Of a stretch of 64,000 nt of DNA, positions 45,111 through 54,851 are shown piece after piece. Both the position numbers and the translations under genes were made by a program. The notes under the pieces are model-generated. The model was given only the letters and a program-made list of their open reading frames with translations. It ran no database searches and was not told where the DNA came from. Location: positions 1 to 64,000 of the forward strand of contig CAVRVO010000014.1 of NCBI GenBank assembly GCA_963724625.1, given 5' to 3'. This DNA comes from DATBVX01 sp963724625 (GTDB taxonomy: Bacteria > Pseudomonadota > Gammaproteobacteria > Steroidobacterales > Steroidobacteraceae). Each line of letters begins with the position of its first letter. The stretch's first letter is position 1.

Positions 45111-45989
45111 CTATTTCAACGCCAGTTTCCACGCGGCGCCATCACGCACGATCCAGCCGGAGGTCGGATCGCAGAAGTGGGTGCCGATGATCATCACCTT
45201 CTTGTCGGCATAACGCTCGACGAATGCGCGGCGCGTCCTCGCTCCCTGTTCCTTGTCCATGTCGAAGTTGCCATGCATGTCGGGGTCAGCGAGCTGGATC
45301 GGGTGATGCATCATGTCGCAGGTGATGACCGCCTCTTCGCCCTTGGAGCGAATGTGGACACTCACGTGTCCGGGCGTGTGGCCCGGCGTCGGCTCGAGCC
45401 ACACTTCATCCGTGATGCGATGGTCGGTCCCGATGAATTCGTGCAGCTTTGCTTCGATGATGGGGTCGATCGAATCGGCGAAGTGAGCGAGGTCGTGGTA
45501 GCCGCCGGTGTCACGCAGGTGCTGCCAGTGTTCGTACTCCTGCTTGCCGAAGAGATAGCGCGCCTGCGGGAAGGTCGGCACCCACTTGCCGTTCACCTTG
45601 CGCGTGTTCCAGCCGACGTGATCGAAGTGCAGATGTGAGCACATCACCGTGTTGATGGTGGCGGGCGGGAAGCCGGCCACCGCGAGATCCTCGAGAAACG
45701 TCGTCTGCATGTTGCAGAACACCGGGAATTCGCGTTGCCGGTCGTTGCCGATGCAGGTGTCGATCATCACAACCTTGTCGCGCGATCTGAGTACGAAGCA
45801 CTGAAAGGAAATGAGCATCTTGCCGGCGGGCGTCGCGAAGTGCGGCACCAGCCATGGAAACTTCTGCACGTATTCGGCCTTGCCGTCCGGCAGCAGCATC
45901 GCGATGTCGTCTTCCCAGTTGTTCACTTCGACGATGCGGGCCACCTCGACGTCGCCGATCTTCCAGTGCCTGATGTTCTCGCTCGCCAT
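45111..45989 (-). CDS. metallo-beta-lactamase-fold hydrolase (lactonase-like)
   Basis: 292 residues, intact. Metal site H119-L-H121-F-D123-H124, then 'PTPGHTPGHVSVHIRSKGEE' (third His), 'ITCDMMHHPIQLADPDM' (bridging Asp) and 'IGTHFCDPTSGWIVRDG' (last His). The layout matches the group annotated as N-acyl-homoserine lactonase-like or SoxH-like hydrolases. No signal peptide. It follows the GMC oxidase by 19 bp. In a degradative operon, ring lactone opening or ester hydrolysis fits better than quorum quenching, but this is inference. Confidence 0.85.
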   Translation of the reverse strand: MASENIRHWKIGDVEVARIVEVNNWEDDIAMLLPDGKAEYVQKFPWLVPHFATPAGKMLISFQCFVLRSRDKVVMIDTCIGNDRQREFPVFCNMQTTFLEDLAVAGFPPATINTVMCSHLHFDHVGWNTRKVNGKWVPTFPQARYLFGKQEYEHWQHLRDTGGYHDLAHFADSIDPIIEAKLHEFIGTDHRITDEVWLEPTPGHTPGHVSVHIRSKGEEAVITCDMMHHPIQLADPDMHGNFDMDKEQGARTRRAFVERYADKKVMIIGTHFCDPTSGWIVRDGAAWKLALK

Positions 45990-46008
45990 GCCCCTCTCCT
46001 TGCGCTAA

Positions 46009-47637
46009 CTAGTGAGGCAGTTCCAATGGCGGCGGTGCCGCGATACCCAGCATCATGTCCGCAGCCTTCTCGGCCACCATCACCACCGCGGCGTTGGTGT
46101 TGCCGCCGACGACACGCGGAAACACCGACGCATCCGCCACGCGCAATCCCGCAATGCCATGCACGCGCAGCTGCGCATCGACGACGGCGTTCGGGTCCTG
46201 CCCCATGCGGCAGCTGCCGACCGGGTGGTGAACGGTGTAGGCCACGCGGCGCACGTACTCGCTGAGCGCCTCTGCGCCCTGCGCTTCCGGTCCCGGTTGA
46301 ACCTCGATCGCCCGATAACGCGAGAAACTCGGCGCTGCAATGATCCGTCGCGACAATTCCAGTCCGCGCAGCGTCGGTGCCAGGTCATCGGGATCGCCGA
46401 GCAGATTCGGGTCGACCACCGGTGGGGCGCGCGGATCAGGACTCGCGAGCGTTACGCGTCCACGGCTTTTCGGATACAGATGCACGACGCTCAAGGCGAA
46501 GCCGTGCCCGAGCGGAAACGGAAACGTGCCGGGATTGCGCCGCGCCGGCTGGAAAACGATCTGCAGGTCGGGTCGATCGAGATCCGGCCGTCGAACGGAC
46601 AAAGGCGTTGGCTTCGAAAACGTTGCTCGCCAGCGGCCCGCTGCGAAACAGGGCGTATTCGAATGAGGTTCCACACCCCGCGCGGCGCGGCCCGCAGCGA
46701 GATTCCGTACGACTCGCTGTTGCTCATCTCCATGAGAATGCCGGCGGCCAGGTGATCGTGGTAGTTAGCGCCCACGCCCGGCAAAGCGTGCTTGACCTCG
46801 ATGCCGAGAGCGCGCAGTTCCGCTTCGTCACCGATACCGGACAGCATCAGGACCTGCGGCGACTGAACGGCTCCGGCGCAAATGACTACTTCGCGTCGGG
46901 CGTGCAGCCGCTGTGTGACGCCTGTCGCGTTGGCACTCGATGCCGGTCGCGCGCCCGTTCTCGATGACGATGCGTGTCACCAGCGAGTCGGTGAGCACCT
47001 CGAGATTGCCGCGCGAACGCGCCGGGCGTAGATAGGCAACCGCCGTCGAATCGCGCCGCCCGTCGCGGATGGTCCCTTGCCGCGGACCGTAGCCTTCCGG
47101 ATGCGGCCCATTGAAGTCGTCGCATGCCTTGAAGCCGAGCGAGCGCATCGCTTCCAGAAACGCCGGGATCATCGGGTTCGGTCGCGGGATGTGACTGACG
47201 CGAATCGGCCCGTCCTTGCCGTGATAGGGCGAGCCCGCATAGGAGTCGTTGCTTTCGGAGCGGATGAAGTACGGCAACACCTCGCGATAGCTCCAGCCGG
47301 GGTTGCCCATGGCTGCCCAGTCGTCGAAGTCCCGCGGCATCCCACGAAAGTAGACCATGCCGTTGATCGAACCCGATCCGCCGATCACGTGCCCGCGCGG
47401 CAGCGGTATGCGTCGTTTGTTGAGCTTCGCCTGTGGCGCCGTCATGAATCGCCAGTTCAGGTGAGGTCGCCCGATCGCCGCACCGACGGCGGCGGGAATC
47501 TGGATGAACGCATGGCGATCCTCGCCGCCCGCCTCGAGCAGGCACACCGAGTTCTTCGGATCCTCCGACAAGCGCGCGGCCAGGACACATCCAGCGGTGC
47601 CTGCGCCAACGACGACATAGTCGAATGTGTCGGCCAT
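46009..47637 (-). CDS. GMC-family FAD oxidoreductase, frameshifts
   Basis: The start MADTFDYVVVGAGTAGCVLA has the FAD-binding GAGTAG at 12-17. 'HVIGGSGSINGMVYFRGMPR' is the GMC signature 1, with 'NWRFMTAPQAKL' and 'STAVAYLRPARSRGNLEVLT' following. Shifts near 46920, 46750 and 46580 interrupt the middle ('MLSGIGDEAELRALGI', 'GANYHDHLAAGIL'). The end has the catalytic His in VHHPVGSCRMG and 'RVADASVFPRVVGGNTNAAV'. GMC enzymes oxidise alcohols to aldehydes. A GMC enzyme (HpvZ) oxidises beta-hydroxypropiovanillone after ether cleavage in Sphingobium, and this could be the counterpart. It could equally be a general choline-dehydrogenase-like enzyme. Confidence 0.83.
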
Positions 47638-47647
47638 TACGTCGCCA

Positions 47648-48784
47648 TTACGTCGCCGCTGAAACCGCGATGTCGCAGAGGCGCTGCCAGCGCTCGATGT
47701 TCACGTCGGAGTTCATCACGCCGGTCGTTAGACCGACAAAAGACATGTCGAGCTCCGGATCGACCCAGAAGAGCGTCGTGCCTGCGCCGTGGTTGCCGAA
47801 TGTCTCCGGCGAAGTGAGCGTGCCGAAGAGCGCATGACCCATGCGGTCGCCGCGCAGCGTAAAACCGAGACCGATGTAGGCCGGCAGCACTTCCCACCCG
47901 CGCCCCTCGAAGATCTTGCGGTAGAGCTCGTTGGGCTTGTCGCCCGTCCAGCAGTGCCGCGCACGCGCGACCATGGTCGGCGAGAGAATGCGCGCGCCAT
48001 CGAGCTCGCCGCCGCGTCTCAGCATTTCCGCGAAGCGGTACATGTCCGCGGCGGTGGACACGATACCCACCCACGGCATCTCCGCGAGCTCTTCCTCGAA
48101 CGCGCCGTTGGGCCCGAGGTTGCTGTGGCCGAGATGTTGCGTCGGCGAGTTACCGCGAAATACCGGCACCAGGTGCCGCTTGCGCAGATCCTTGCGCAAC
48201 CCGACCGACGTATCTTTCATGCCGAGCGGCTTGAGCAGGTCCTCGTTCACGATCTGCCGATACGAGCGCTTCTTCGGATCGATGCGCCGCAACGCATCGC
48301 CCATGAGCGCGTGATGCGCGAGCGGCGCGTACTTCACGTGCAGGCCCGGCGGCTCTTCGGGGAAAACGTTCTTGCAGATTTCCGCGACCACTTCGTCGAG
48401 CCGATCGATGTACATCCCTTCGCGGGCCGAATAGACACTCGGCAGGCCGGAGGAGTGCGTCAGCAGGTGATAGATCGTGATTGCCTCGCGCCCGCGGCCT
48501 TTGAACTCGGGGACGACATCCGAGATCGGCGTGGTGAGCGCGAGCTGGCCGCGCTCGATCGCACGCAGCACCAGGACCACGGTGATGGCCTTGGTGACGG
48601 AGAACAGGCTGAAGACGGAGTCCTTCTTCACGGGACGCTTGCGCTCCGCATCGGCATGGCCGATGGCTTCATGCAGCGCGAGCTTGCCGTGGCGACCGAT
48701 CGCGATGACGCCGCCGAGATAGCGATCCGCGTCGATGTCCTCCTGCATGACGGCCATCAGGTGCCGGAGCCGCGCGGTGTCCAT
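47648..48784 (-). CDS. serine hydrolase, class C beta-lactamase / esterase family
   Basis: 378 residues from the ATG at 48784; a GTG at 48817 overlapping the upstream stop is an alternative start. Catalytic Ser62-X-X-Lys65 in FSVTKAI, a Tyr motif in KYAPLAHH and 'NHGAGTTLFWVDPELDMSFV' near the KTG-equivalent position. No signal peptide, so it is cytoplasmic and more likely an EstB-type esterase or aminopeptidase than an antibiotic lactamase. It sits between an NTF2-fold gene and the GMC oxidase (10 bp gap), which suggests hydrolysis of an ester or lactone in the pathway. Confidence 0.86.
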   Translation of the reverse strand: MDTARLRHLMAVMQEDIDADRYLGGVIAIGRHGKLALHEAIGHADAERKRPVKKDSVFSLFSVTKAITVVLVLRAIERGQLALTTPISDVVPEFKGRGREAITIYHLLTHSSGLPSVYSAREGMYIDRLDEVVAEICKNVFPEEPPGLHVKYAPLAHHALMGDALRRIDPKKRSYRQIVNEDLLKPLGMKDTSVGLRKDLRKRHLVPVFRGNSPTQHLGHSNLGPNGAFEEELAEMPWVGIVSTAADMYRFAEMLRRGGELDGARILSPTMVARARHCWTGDKPNELYRKIFEGRGWEVLPAYIGLGFTLRGDRMGHALFGTLTSPETFGNHGAGTTLFWVDPELDMSFVGLTTGVMNSDVNIERWQRLCDIAVSAAT

Positions 48785-48813
48785 GCCACTCGCGTTTTTC
48801 TTGGTTGCGCGTT

Positions 48814-49232
48814 TCACTTGGCGAGCCCCTGTAGTTTGGCGATGTAGAAGCTGTCCATGTACTCGCGCAGCCGCCAGACCTTGCCGTCCTTGATCTCGAG
48901 TGACGAAGACATAGAGGTTTTCGTACGGACGGCCGTCCGCGAACGTGCCACGCGACTCGCACTCACCGATGACCAGCGGGCCTTGCGAGGCGAGCGACGT
49001 GACGGTCACCTTCGGATCGCCGGGTTTGAACATGCCGCGCACCGGCGCGAGGAACTCATCGACGATGGCCTTCTTGCCCGCGATGCGAGCCCTCGCCGAG
49101 AATTCCCTTCACCTGCACCTGCCAGACGGCGTCGTCGTGAAAGGTGGCGCGGATCTTTTCCAGGTCACCGCTGCTCAGCGTCTCGAAGAACTTCAGGTAC
49201 ACCGTTTCGTTTTCATTGTTCGCCTTGACCAT
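48814..49232 (-). CDS. NTF2/SnoaL-fold protein, two frameshifts
   Basis: Starts MVKANNENETVYLKFFETLS at 49232 behind GAGGAG. 'SGDLEKIRATFHDDAVWQVQ' and VKGILGEGSHRG follow. After a shift near 49080 'MFKPGDPKVTVTSLASQGPL' and 'VIGECESRGTFADGRPYENL' continue, and a second shift near 48905 gives 'IKDGKVWRLREYMDSFYIAK' ending at 48814. This is the limonene-epoxide-hydrolase-like / ketosteroid-isomerase fold, used for small isomerisations or epoxide hydrolysis. Distinct from the exported NTF2 protein at 31 kb: no signal peptide here. It overlaps the end of the CMD gene. Confidence 0.75.
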
Positions 49233-49633
49233 GGTGGACTCCTCGTTCAACGTTTGCAGCGGCATCGACTTCGGCAAAGGCCTCGCGCGCGAGGCGTACC
49301 GAATCGATGCCGGCGGGCAGGCCGCAATAGATCGCGACCTGCAGAAAGATCTCGCAGATCTCCTCGCGCGAAACGCCGTTGGTGAGCGCGCCCTTGACGT
49401 GGAGCTTGAGTTCGTGCGGCCGGTTGAGCGCACTGATCATCGCGAGATTGATCAGGCTCCGGTCGCGCCGCTGCGAGGCCCGGGCGACTCCAGACGCGGC
49501 CCCAGCAATATTCAGTCGCGAGCTCCTGCATCGGCCGGCTGAAATCGTCCGCACCGGCGAGCGCCTTCTCGACGTACTCCTTGCCGAGCACGGCCTTGCG
49601 GATTTCGAGGCCACGTTGATAGAGATCGTTCAT
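49213..49633 (-). CDS. carboxymuconolactone decarboxylase family protein, one frameshift
   Basis: It starts MNDLYQRGLEIRKAVLGKEY at 49633 with GAGGA upstream, as in 4-carboxymuconolactone decarboxylases ('RG--IR--VLG--YV--AL'). After a shift near 49480 the second half reads 'SLINLAMISALNRPHELKLH', 'VKGALTNGVSREEICEIFLQ' and 'VAIYCGLPAGIDSVRLAREA'. These helices carry the conserved His and Cys of the CMD fold. In the protocatechuate pathway the enzyme decarboxylates gamma-carboxymuconolactone. The longer DoxX/AhpD-like relatives act as reductases, but the length and opening favour the PcaC type. Whether it serves aromatic ring breakdown here is inference. Confidence 0.78.
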
Positions 49634-49654
49634 GATTTATTTCCTCGTTGAAAA

Positions 49655-50535
49655 TTACGCAGCCCGCACGCTCTTCGATCACGCGCGCGACACTCGTGCA
49701 ATCGGAATCGGCGCCATATTTTTCCTGGGTCGCTGACAACAGTTCGCTGACCGCGCGACCCACCGCTGTCGGGACGCCGAGTGCCGCGGCCTCCTCGAGG
49801 CACAGCCGCAAGTCCTTGAGCGCGAGCCCGGTCGAAAATCCGAAATCGAAGCCGCGCGTCAGCACGTGCTTCGGGAACTTGTCGGCGGAGGCGGTATTGC
49901 GTCCGCTCGAGACATTCAGCACATCGAGCATCAGTTGCGGATCGAGACCGGCCTTGACGCCGATCGCCAGCGCTTCCGCGGTGATCGCGATCGCGGCCTG
50001 TGACATCAGGTTGTTAGCAAGCTTGAGCGTCTGCCCGAGGCCCGGCTTTTCTCCAACGAAGAACACCTTGCCGAGATGCTTGAGGATCGACTCCACGTCG
50101 TCGAATGCCGCGCGCGGTCCCGACACCATGAGGGCGAGAGTGCCGGCCTTCGCGCCCGCGATGCCGCCACTGACCGGCGCGTCCAGTGAGTGGATGCCGC
50201 GTTCGCGCAAGGCTTCGTCGATTGCGATGGCCGCGGCGGCGCCCGAGGTAGATAGGTCAACGAACGTACGGACAGTCTTGCCATCGCGGATGCCATTCCC
50301 GCCGCGCACGACTTCGAGCACGATTTGCGGCGTCGGCAGACTCGCGAACACGATGCGCGCAGCGGAAGCCACGGCCGCCGGCGATTCAGCACGCGTGGCT
50401 CCGAGGGAAAGCATCGGGCGAATCGCGGCGTCACTGGCATCGCAAACGGTGACTGGGTATCCCGCAGCGAGCAAGTCGCTCGACCATCGCGCCACCCATG
50501 CGCCCGACGCCGATGAAGCCGATCGGTTCACTCAT
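49655..50535 (-). CDS. 3-hydroxyisobutyrate-dehydrogenase-like beta-hydroxyacid dehydrogenase, frameshifts at both ends
   Basis: The start MSEPIGFIGVGRMGGAMVER at 50535 has the GxGxMG cofactor motif. A shift near 50470 leads to 'LAAGYPVTVCDASDAAIRPM'. 'RTFVDLSTSGAAAAIAIDEA', 'SLDAPVSGGIAGAKAGTLAL' (substrate-binding), 'GEKPGLGQTLKLANNLMSQA' (catalytic Lys) and 'FGFSTGLALKDLRLCLEEAA' are family blocks. The open frame runs on into the CMD gene, while a neighbouring frame stops at 49655, the probable end. It oxidises a beta-hydroxy acid with NAD or reduces a tartronate semialdehyde-like compound. It follows a metallo-hydrolase by about 13 bp. Confidence 0.82.
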
Positions 50536-50548
50536 GTTCGACTCATGG

Positions 50549-51353
50549 TCAATCATGGGTGCCAGGTCGACCCGGCGCCACGCCTTCGAGTCCCGCCCGG
50601 GCACCTGGGAAGCGCGCCAACACCAGCGGATCGTGCCCCGGAATGAAATGCTGCGGCGAGCTCGCAAGCTGTAACGCGGTGCGCTGCGCCTGAACGTAGG
50701 CGGCAGAGATCATCGAGAATCGGAAACGCCCGGTCGGGCTCGAGGTTGGCGTAGAAGTGCGCGGTGTCGGAACCGAGCACGACCCAACCGCGCGCCGTGG
50801 TCACGCGCACGACTTGCATGCCCCGCGTATGACCGCCCACTTTGTGTACGGTGATGCCAGGAGCAATCTCATCGTCCCCATCATGAAAATGCACGCGGCC
50901 CTCGAAGACCTTGTGAATCATGGCGGCGACGGCGCCGGCATCAAAGACCCCGCCGACCGCGGGGTCCAACATGCAGCGTCCGGTGCAATAGGCCATCTCC
51001 GCATCCTGCAGGTGGTAGCGCGCGCGCGGAAAGAGATCATGATTTCCCGCATGGTCGTAATGCATATGCGAGATCACGATATGCTCGACTTTGTCAGGTG
51101 AAATGCCGATGGCCTTCAAGCCTTCAGCGACAGGGCGGACGATCTGGCGGCCGCGGCGCCGCGCGCTGTCCTGATCGAATCCCGTGTCGACGATTATCGT
51201 TTTCTTGGCCGTGCGTTCAGCGTCGACGATCGCCCACACGTAATAGTCCAGCGGCATGGGCCCGTCGTGCTCGTCGCCGCCCAGGAAATTGTGGCGGGCG
51301 GTGCGCTCGAGGTGAGCGTAGCGGATGGCAAAGACTTCGTAGGTGGCGACCAT
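50549..51353 (-). CDS. metallo-beta-lactamase-fold hydrolase, one frameshift near the end
   Basis: It starts MVATYEVFAIRYAHLERTAR at 51353. Metal site HMHYDH in VISHMHYDHAGNHDLFPRA, further His in VHKVGGHTRGMQVV and Asp in VLGSDTAHFYANLE. A shift near 50700 takes it into 'HFIPGHDPLVLARFPGA' with the last His, ending at 50549-50553. It is related to the other lactonase-like protein of the operon but not closely. Its ATG shares bases with the start codon of the divergent gene (CATG at 51351-51354), so the two genes have no space between them. A TTG upstream in frame could give a longer product overlapping the neighbour. Confidence 0.8.
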
Positions 51354-52914
51354 GATCTCGAACGATATTGTCGTTGTTGGATCGGGGCACAACGGTCTCG
51401 TGGCCGGCGCCTATCTTGCGGCGGCCGGCAAGCGAGTTCTGGTCCTGGAGAGAAATGCGCTGGTTTGGGGGTGGGGTCGTGACCCGGGAGCTCACGCTGC
51501 CCGGCTTTCGGCACGACCAGCACTCGATGGCACACATCTTTATCCACGCCAACCCGCTATTGGCCGCCGACGAGTTGAAGCTGAAGGAAAAATACGGGCT
51601 GCGGTACGTATTTCCCGACCCGCCCATGATGTCGATGTTCGAGGATGGCAGCACCCTGGCCATCTATCGCGACCGCGAGCGGACCTGCGCCGAGATCGCG
51701 AAATTCTCCAGAAAAGACGCCGACGCCTATCGCCGGCTCTCGGTGCAAGCCGCCGCCTGGCTGCCGATGGTCGCCGCGACCCTGTATAGCGCGCCGGCGC
51801 CGCTCGGTGCTTCATTCGCGATGCTCGACCAGGCCCGCGAGGGGCGCGAGTTCTGGCGTGTCGTGCAGATGAGCACTCATGACCTGCTGTGCGAATACTT
51901 CGAGCATGACAAGGTGCGCATGCACTTCGCGCGCATCGCCGGCGAGAACCTCGCCTCACCCGATGAGAAAGCCACGGGACTTGGAGTCTTCGTGTTCGTC
52001 GGATTCATGGAGGCCTATGGCATCGGCGTGCCGATCGGCGGCAGCGGGCAACTGACGGATTCGCTCATTGCCTGCATCAAGGACCACGGCGGGGAAGTGC
52101 TCGCGAACGTCGACGTGGCGCGCGTCCTGACCAAGAACGGACGGGCGACCGGAGTCGTAACCACGACGGGTCAGGAGTACGAGGCGCGCGATGCCGTGAT
52201 CGGTGCGATTCATCCGCATCAGCTCGGGCAAATGGTCGAGGGCATCGATGCGCAGGTGGTGCGCGCCGCTGAAGCGACGCAGATTTCTCCGGTCGCGTGC
52301 ATCACGATCCACGCCGCGCTCAAGGCGCCATTGCGTCTTCAGAGGCGGAGCGCCCGTGCGCGCGGTCATGAACGAACTGTTGCCCAACACCTACGAGCAA
52401 CTGCGCCGCTCCTTCGATGACCTGCGTTACGGCGGATTCTCCAAATATCCGCTCGTGGGCTTCGGCTCGCTCACGACATTCGATTCATCACGTGTTCCCG
52501 AGGGGCGCGCGACGCTGCACGCCTGGGACTACGTACCCTACGATCGCCCGGACGGAAAGTCCTGGGACGAGACCAAACACGAGTATGCGCAGCGGATGCT
52601 CAAACACATGGGCGGCTTCATCGAGAACATCGACGCAGAGGACATTCTCGCAGTACCACTGCGACAGCCCGGTCGACATGGAGCGCACCTCGTCGAGCTT
52701 CAAGCGCGGCGATCTGCACGGCATCGCCACGACTAGCTACCAGTCAGGCGCACATCGGCCGACCCCCGAGCTCGGCCAGTTCACGGTCCCGGGTGTCGAA
52801 CGGCTCTATCTCGTTGGACCCTTCCAGCATCCGGGTGGTGGCGTGTTCGGCGCCGGACGCGCCACGGCCGTGAAACTTGCGGAAGACCTGAAGATCAACT
52901 TGCCCATCAAGTGA
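51352..52914 (+). CDS. CrtI-like NAD(P)/FAD-dependent oxidoreductase (phytoene-desaturase family), frameshifts
   Basis: The FAD motif is GSGHNG in NDIVVVGSGHNGLVAGAYLA. AGGTGG precedes the ATG at 51352. After a shift near 51470 'TRELTLPGFRHDQHSMAHIF' follows, then 'SGQLTDSLIACIKDHGGEVL' and 'IGAIHPHQLGQMVEG'. Shifts near 52340 and 52670 lead to 'NELLPNTYEQLRRSFDDLRY' and 'LYLVGPFQHPGGGVFGAGRA'. The last motif is the FAD-binding end shared by carotenoid desaturases and their non-carotenoid relatives. No carotenoid genes are nearby, so it more likely oxidises another hydrophobic substrate. It is divergent from the hydrolase and overlaps the transporter start (GTGA). Confidence 0.82.
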
Positions 52915-54714
52915 GCGACAGCCCGCAACGCACCTCCACCGGCTCAGCGCCTGAGCCCGGCCGCGTCCTGCACCCTGCGGCGCGCGTCGAAGGCGCCGGT
53001 TGGTTGCGCTGGATCCCCGGGCTTCAGCTCCTGCGACAGTACGAGCCGTCCTGGCTGCGGCACGACCTCGTCGCCGGCCTCGTGCTGACGACGATGCTGG
53101 TGCCGGTCGGCATCGCCTACGCCGAGGCCTCCGGCGTGCCGGGCATCTACGGGCTCTACGCGACGATCGTCCCGCTGCTCGCCTACGCGCTGTTCGGTCC
53201 GAGCCGCATCCTCGTGCTGGGGCCCGACTCGGCGCTCGCGGCGGTGATCCTCGCCGTGGTGCTGCCGCTGTCGGCGGGCGACCCGCAGCGCGCGGTCGCG
53301 CGTGGCCGGCATGATGGCGATCGTCTCCGGCGTCGTGTGCATCGCCGCCGGCCTGGCGCGCCTCGGCTTCATCACCGAGCTGCTCTCCAAGCCGATCCGC
53401 TACGGCTACATGAACGGCATCGCGCTCACGGTGCTGCTGAGCCAGGTTCCGAAGCTGTTCGGCTTCTCGGTCGAGGCGGACGGACCGCTGCGCCAGGTGT
53501 GGGCCATCGTCGAGCAGGTGCTCGCGGGACGGACGAACGTCGTGGCGCTCGCGATCGGCGGCGGCACGCTCGCGCTGATCCTGCTGCTCAAGCGCTTGCC
53601 GCGCGTCCCGGGCATCCTGATCGCGGTGGTCGCCGCCACGGTCGTCGTCGGCGCGCTCGATCTGGCGACGCGTGCGGCGTCGTCCGTGCTCGGTCCGCTG
53701 CCGCAGGGACTGCCCACGCCGACGCTTCCCGCTGATCCGGCTTCGACGACCTGGTGCCGATCCTGACGGGCGGCGTCGCCGTCGCGCTCGTCTCGTTCGC
53801 CGATACGAGCGTGCTCTCGCGCACCTATGCGGCGCGCCTGCGCACGCCGGTCGATCCGAACCAGGAGATGGTCGGCCTCGGCGTCGCCAACCTGGCCGCC
53901 GGGTTCTTCCAGGGTTTCCCGATCAGCAGCAGCTCGTCGCGCACGCCGGTGGCCGAGGCGGCCGGCGCGAGGACCCAGCTCACGGGCGTGGTCGGCGCGA
54001 TCGCGATCGCGCTGCTGCTGCGTGTTCGCGCCGAACCTGCTCCAGCACCTGCCGAACACCGCGCTCGCGGCCGTCGTCATCGCCTCGGCGATCGGCCTGT
54101 TCGAGGTCGCCGACCTGCGCCGCATCTACCGCATCCAGCGGTGGGAGTTCTGGCTGTCGATGGTCTGCTTCGCCGGCGTCGCGGTGTTCGGCGCCATCCC
54201 CGGCATCGCGCTCGCGATCGTGATCGCCGTGATCGAGTTCCTCTGGGACGGCTGGCGACCGCACTCGGCCGTGCTGGGGCGCGTCGACGGCGTCAAGGGC
54301 TATCACGACATCACGCGCTATCCGCAGGCGCGCCTGATTCCGGGGCTCGTGCTGTTCCGCTGGGATGCGCCGCTGTTCTTCGCCAACGCCGAGCTGTTCC
54401 ACGACCGCGTGCTCGACGCGGTCGCGAGCTCCCCCGACGCCGGTGCGCTGGCTCGTCGTGGCCGCCGAGCCGGTCACGAGCGTCGACGTCACGGCCGCGG
54501 ACGTTCTCGGCGAGCTCGACGACACGCTGCGCGCGGCCGGCATCGAGTTGTGCTTCGCCGAGATGAAGGATCCGGTGAAGGACAAGCTGAAGCGCTTCGG
54601 GCTCTTCACGCGGTTCGGCAGAAGACGTTCTTCGCGACCCTCGGCGAAGCAGTGAATGCCTACCTCGAGGTCAACCCCGTCGAGTGGGTGGATTGGGAGG
54701 ATCGAAAGAAGTAG
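52911..54714 (+). CDS. SulP-family anion transporter with C-terminal STAS domain, several frameshifts
   Basis: A GTG start at 52911 overlaps the upstream stop. About 600 residues in pieces: 'HDLVAGLVLTTMLVPVGIAY' with 'AEASGVPGIYGLYATIVPLL', then 'LVLGPDSALAAVILAVV', then after a shift near 53300 'FITELLSKPIRYGYMNGIAL', then near 53750 'FADTSVLSRTYAARL' and 'GFFQGFPISSSSSRTPVAEA'. The STAS domain lies at the end ('ARLIPGLVLFRWDAPLFFAN', 'TSVDVTAADVLGELDDTLRA', 'FGLFTRFG'). SulP proteins move sulfate, bicarbonate or C4-dicarboxylates. At least five indels make this the second most damaged gene. Its very GC-rich text resembles the ligase region more than the adjacent low-GC patch. Confidence 0.82.
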
Positions 54715-54851
54715 TTCGATTGTGGACGTTTTAGCGGACCTAGGACAAGCCCGCTCGTGGCGTTGGTTGCTGCGGCTTCCGCGCGGCAAAACGTGGTAGC
54801 GGGGGCAGGCTTACAACCTTATCAACGCGTATCCGCCTCGCCTAGCCTTAC

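Noticed and set aside
45111..45989. Quorum-quenching N-acyl-homoserine lactonase
   Set aside because: The fold and HxHxDH site fit, but the family is broad and nothing in the operon concerns signalling. Left as lactonase-like.
47634..47660. Short direct duplication around the serine hydrolase stop and GMC start (TAATGGCGACG-like units)
   Set aside because: Too short (about 11 bp) and explained by the stop/start junction; no further copies seen.
47648..48784. Antibiotic-resistance beta-lactamase
   Set aside because: SxxK is present but there is no signal peptide and the context is metabolic; an EstB-like esterase is more likely.
51352..52914. Carotenoid desaturase
   Set aside because: CrtI-type FAD motifs are present, but no other carotenoid gene is near and the family contains many non-carotenoid members.
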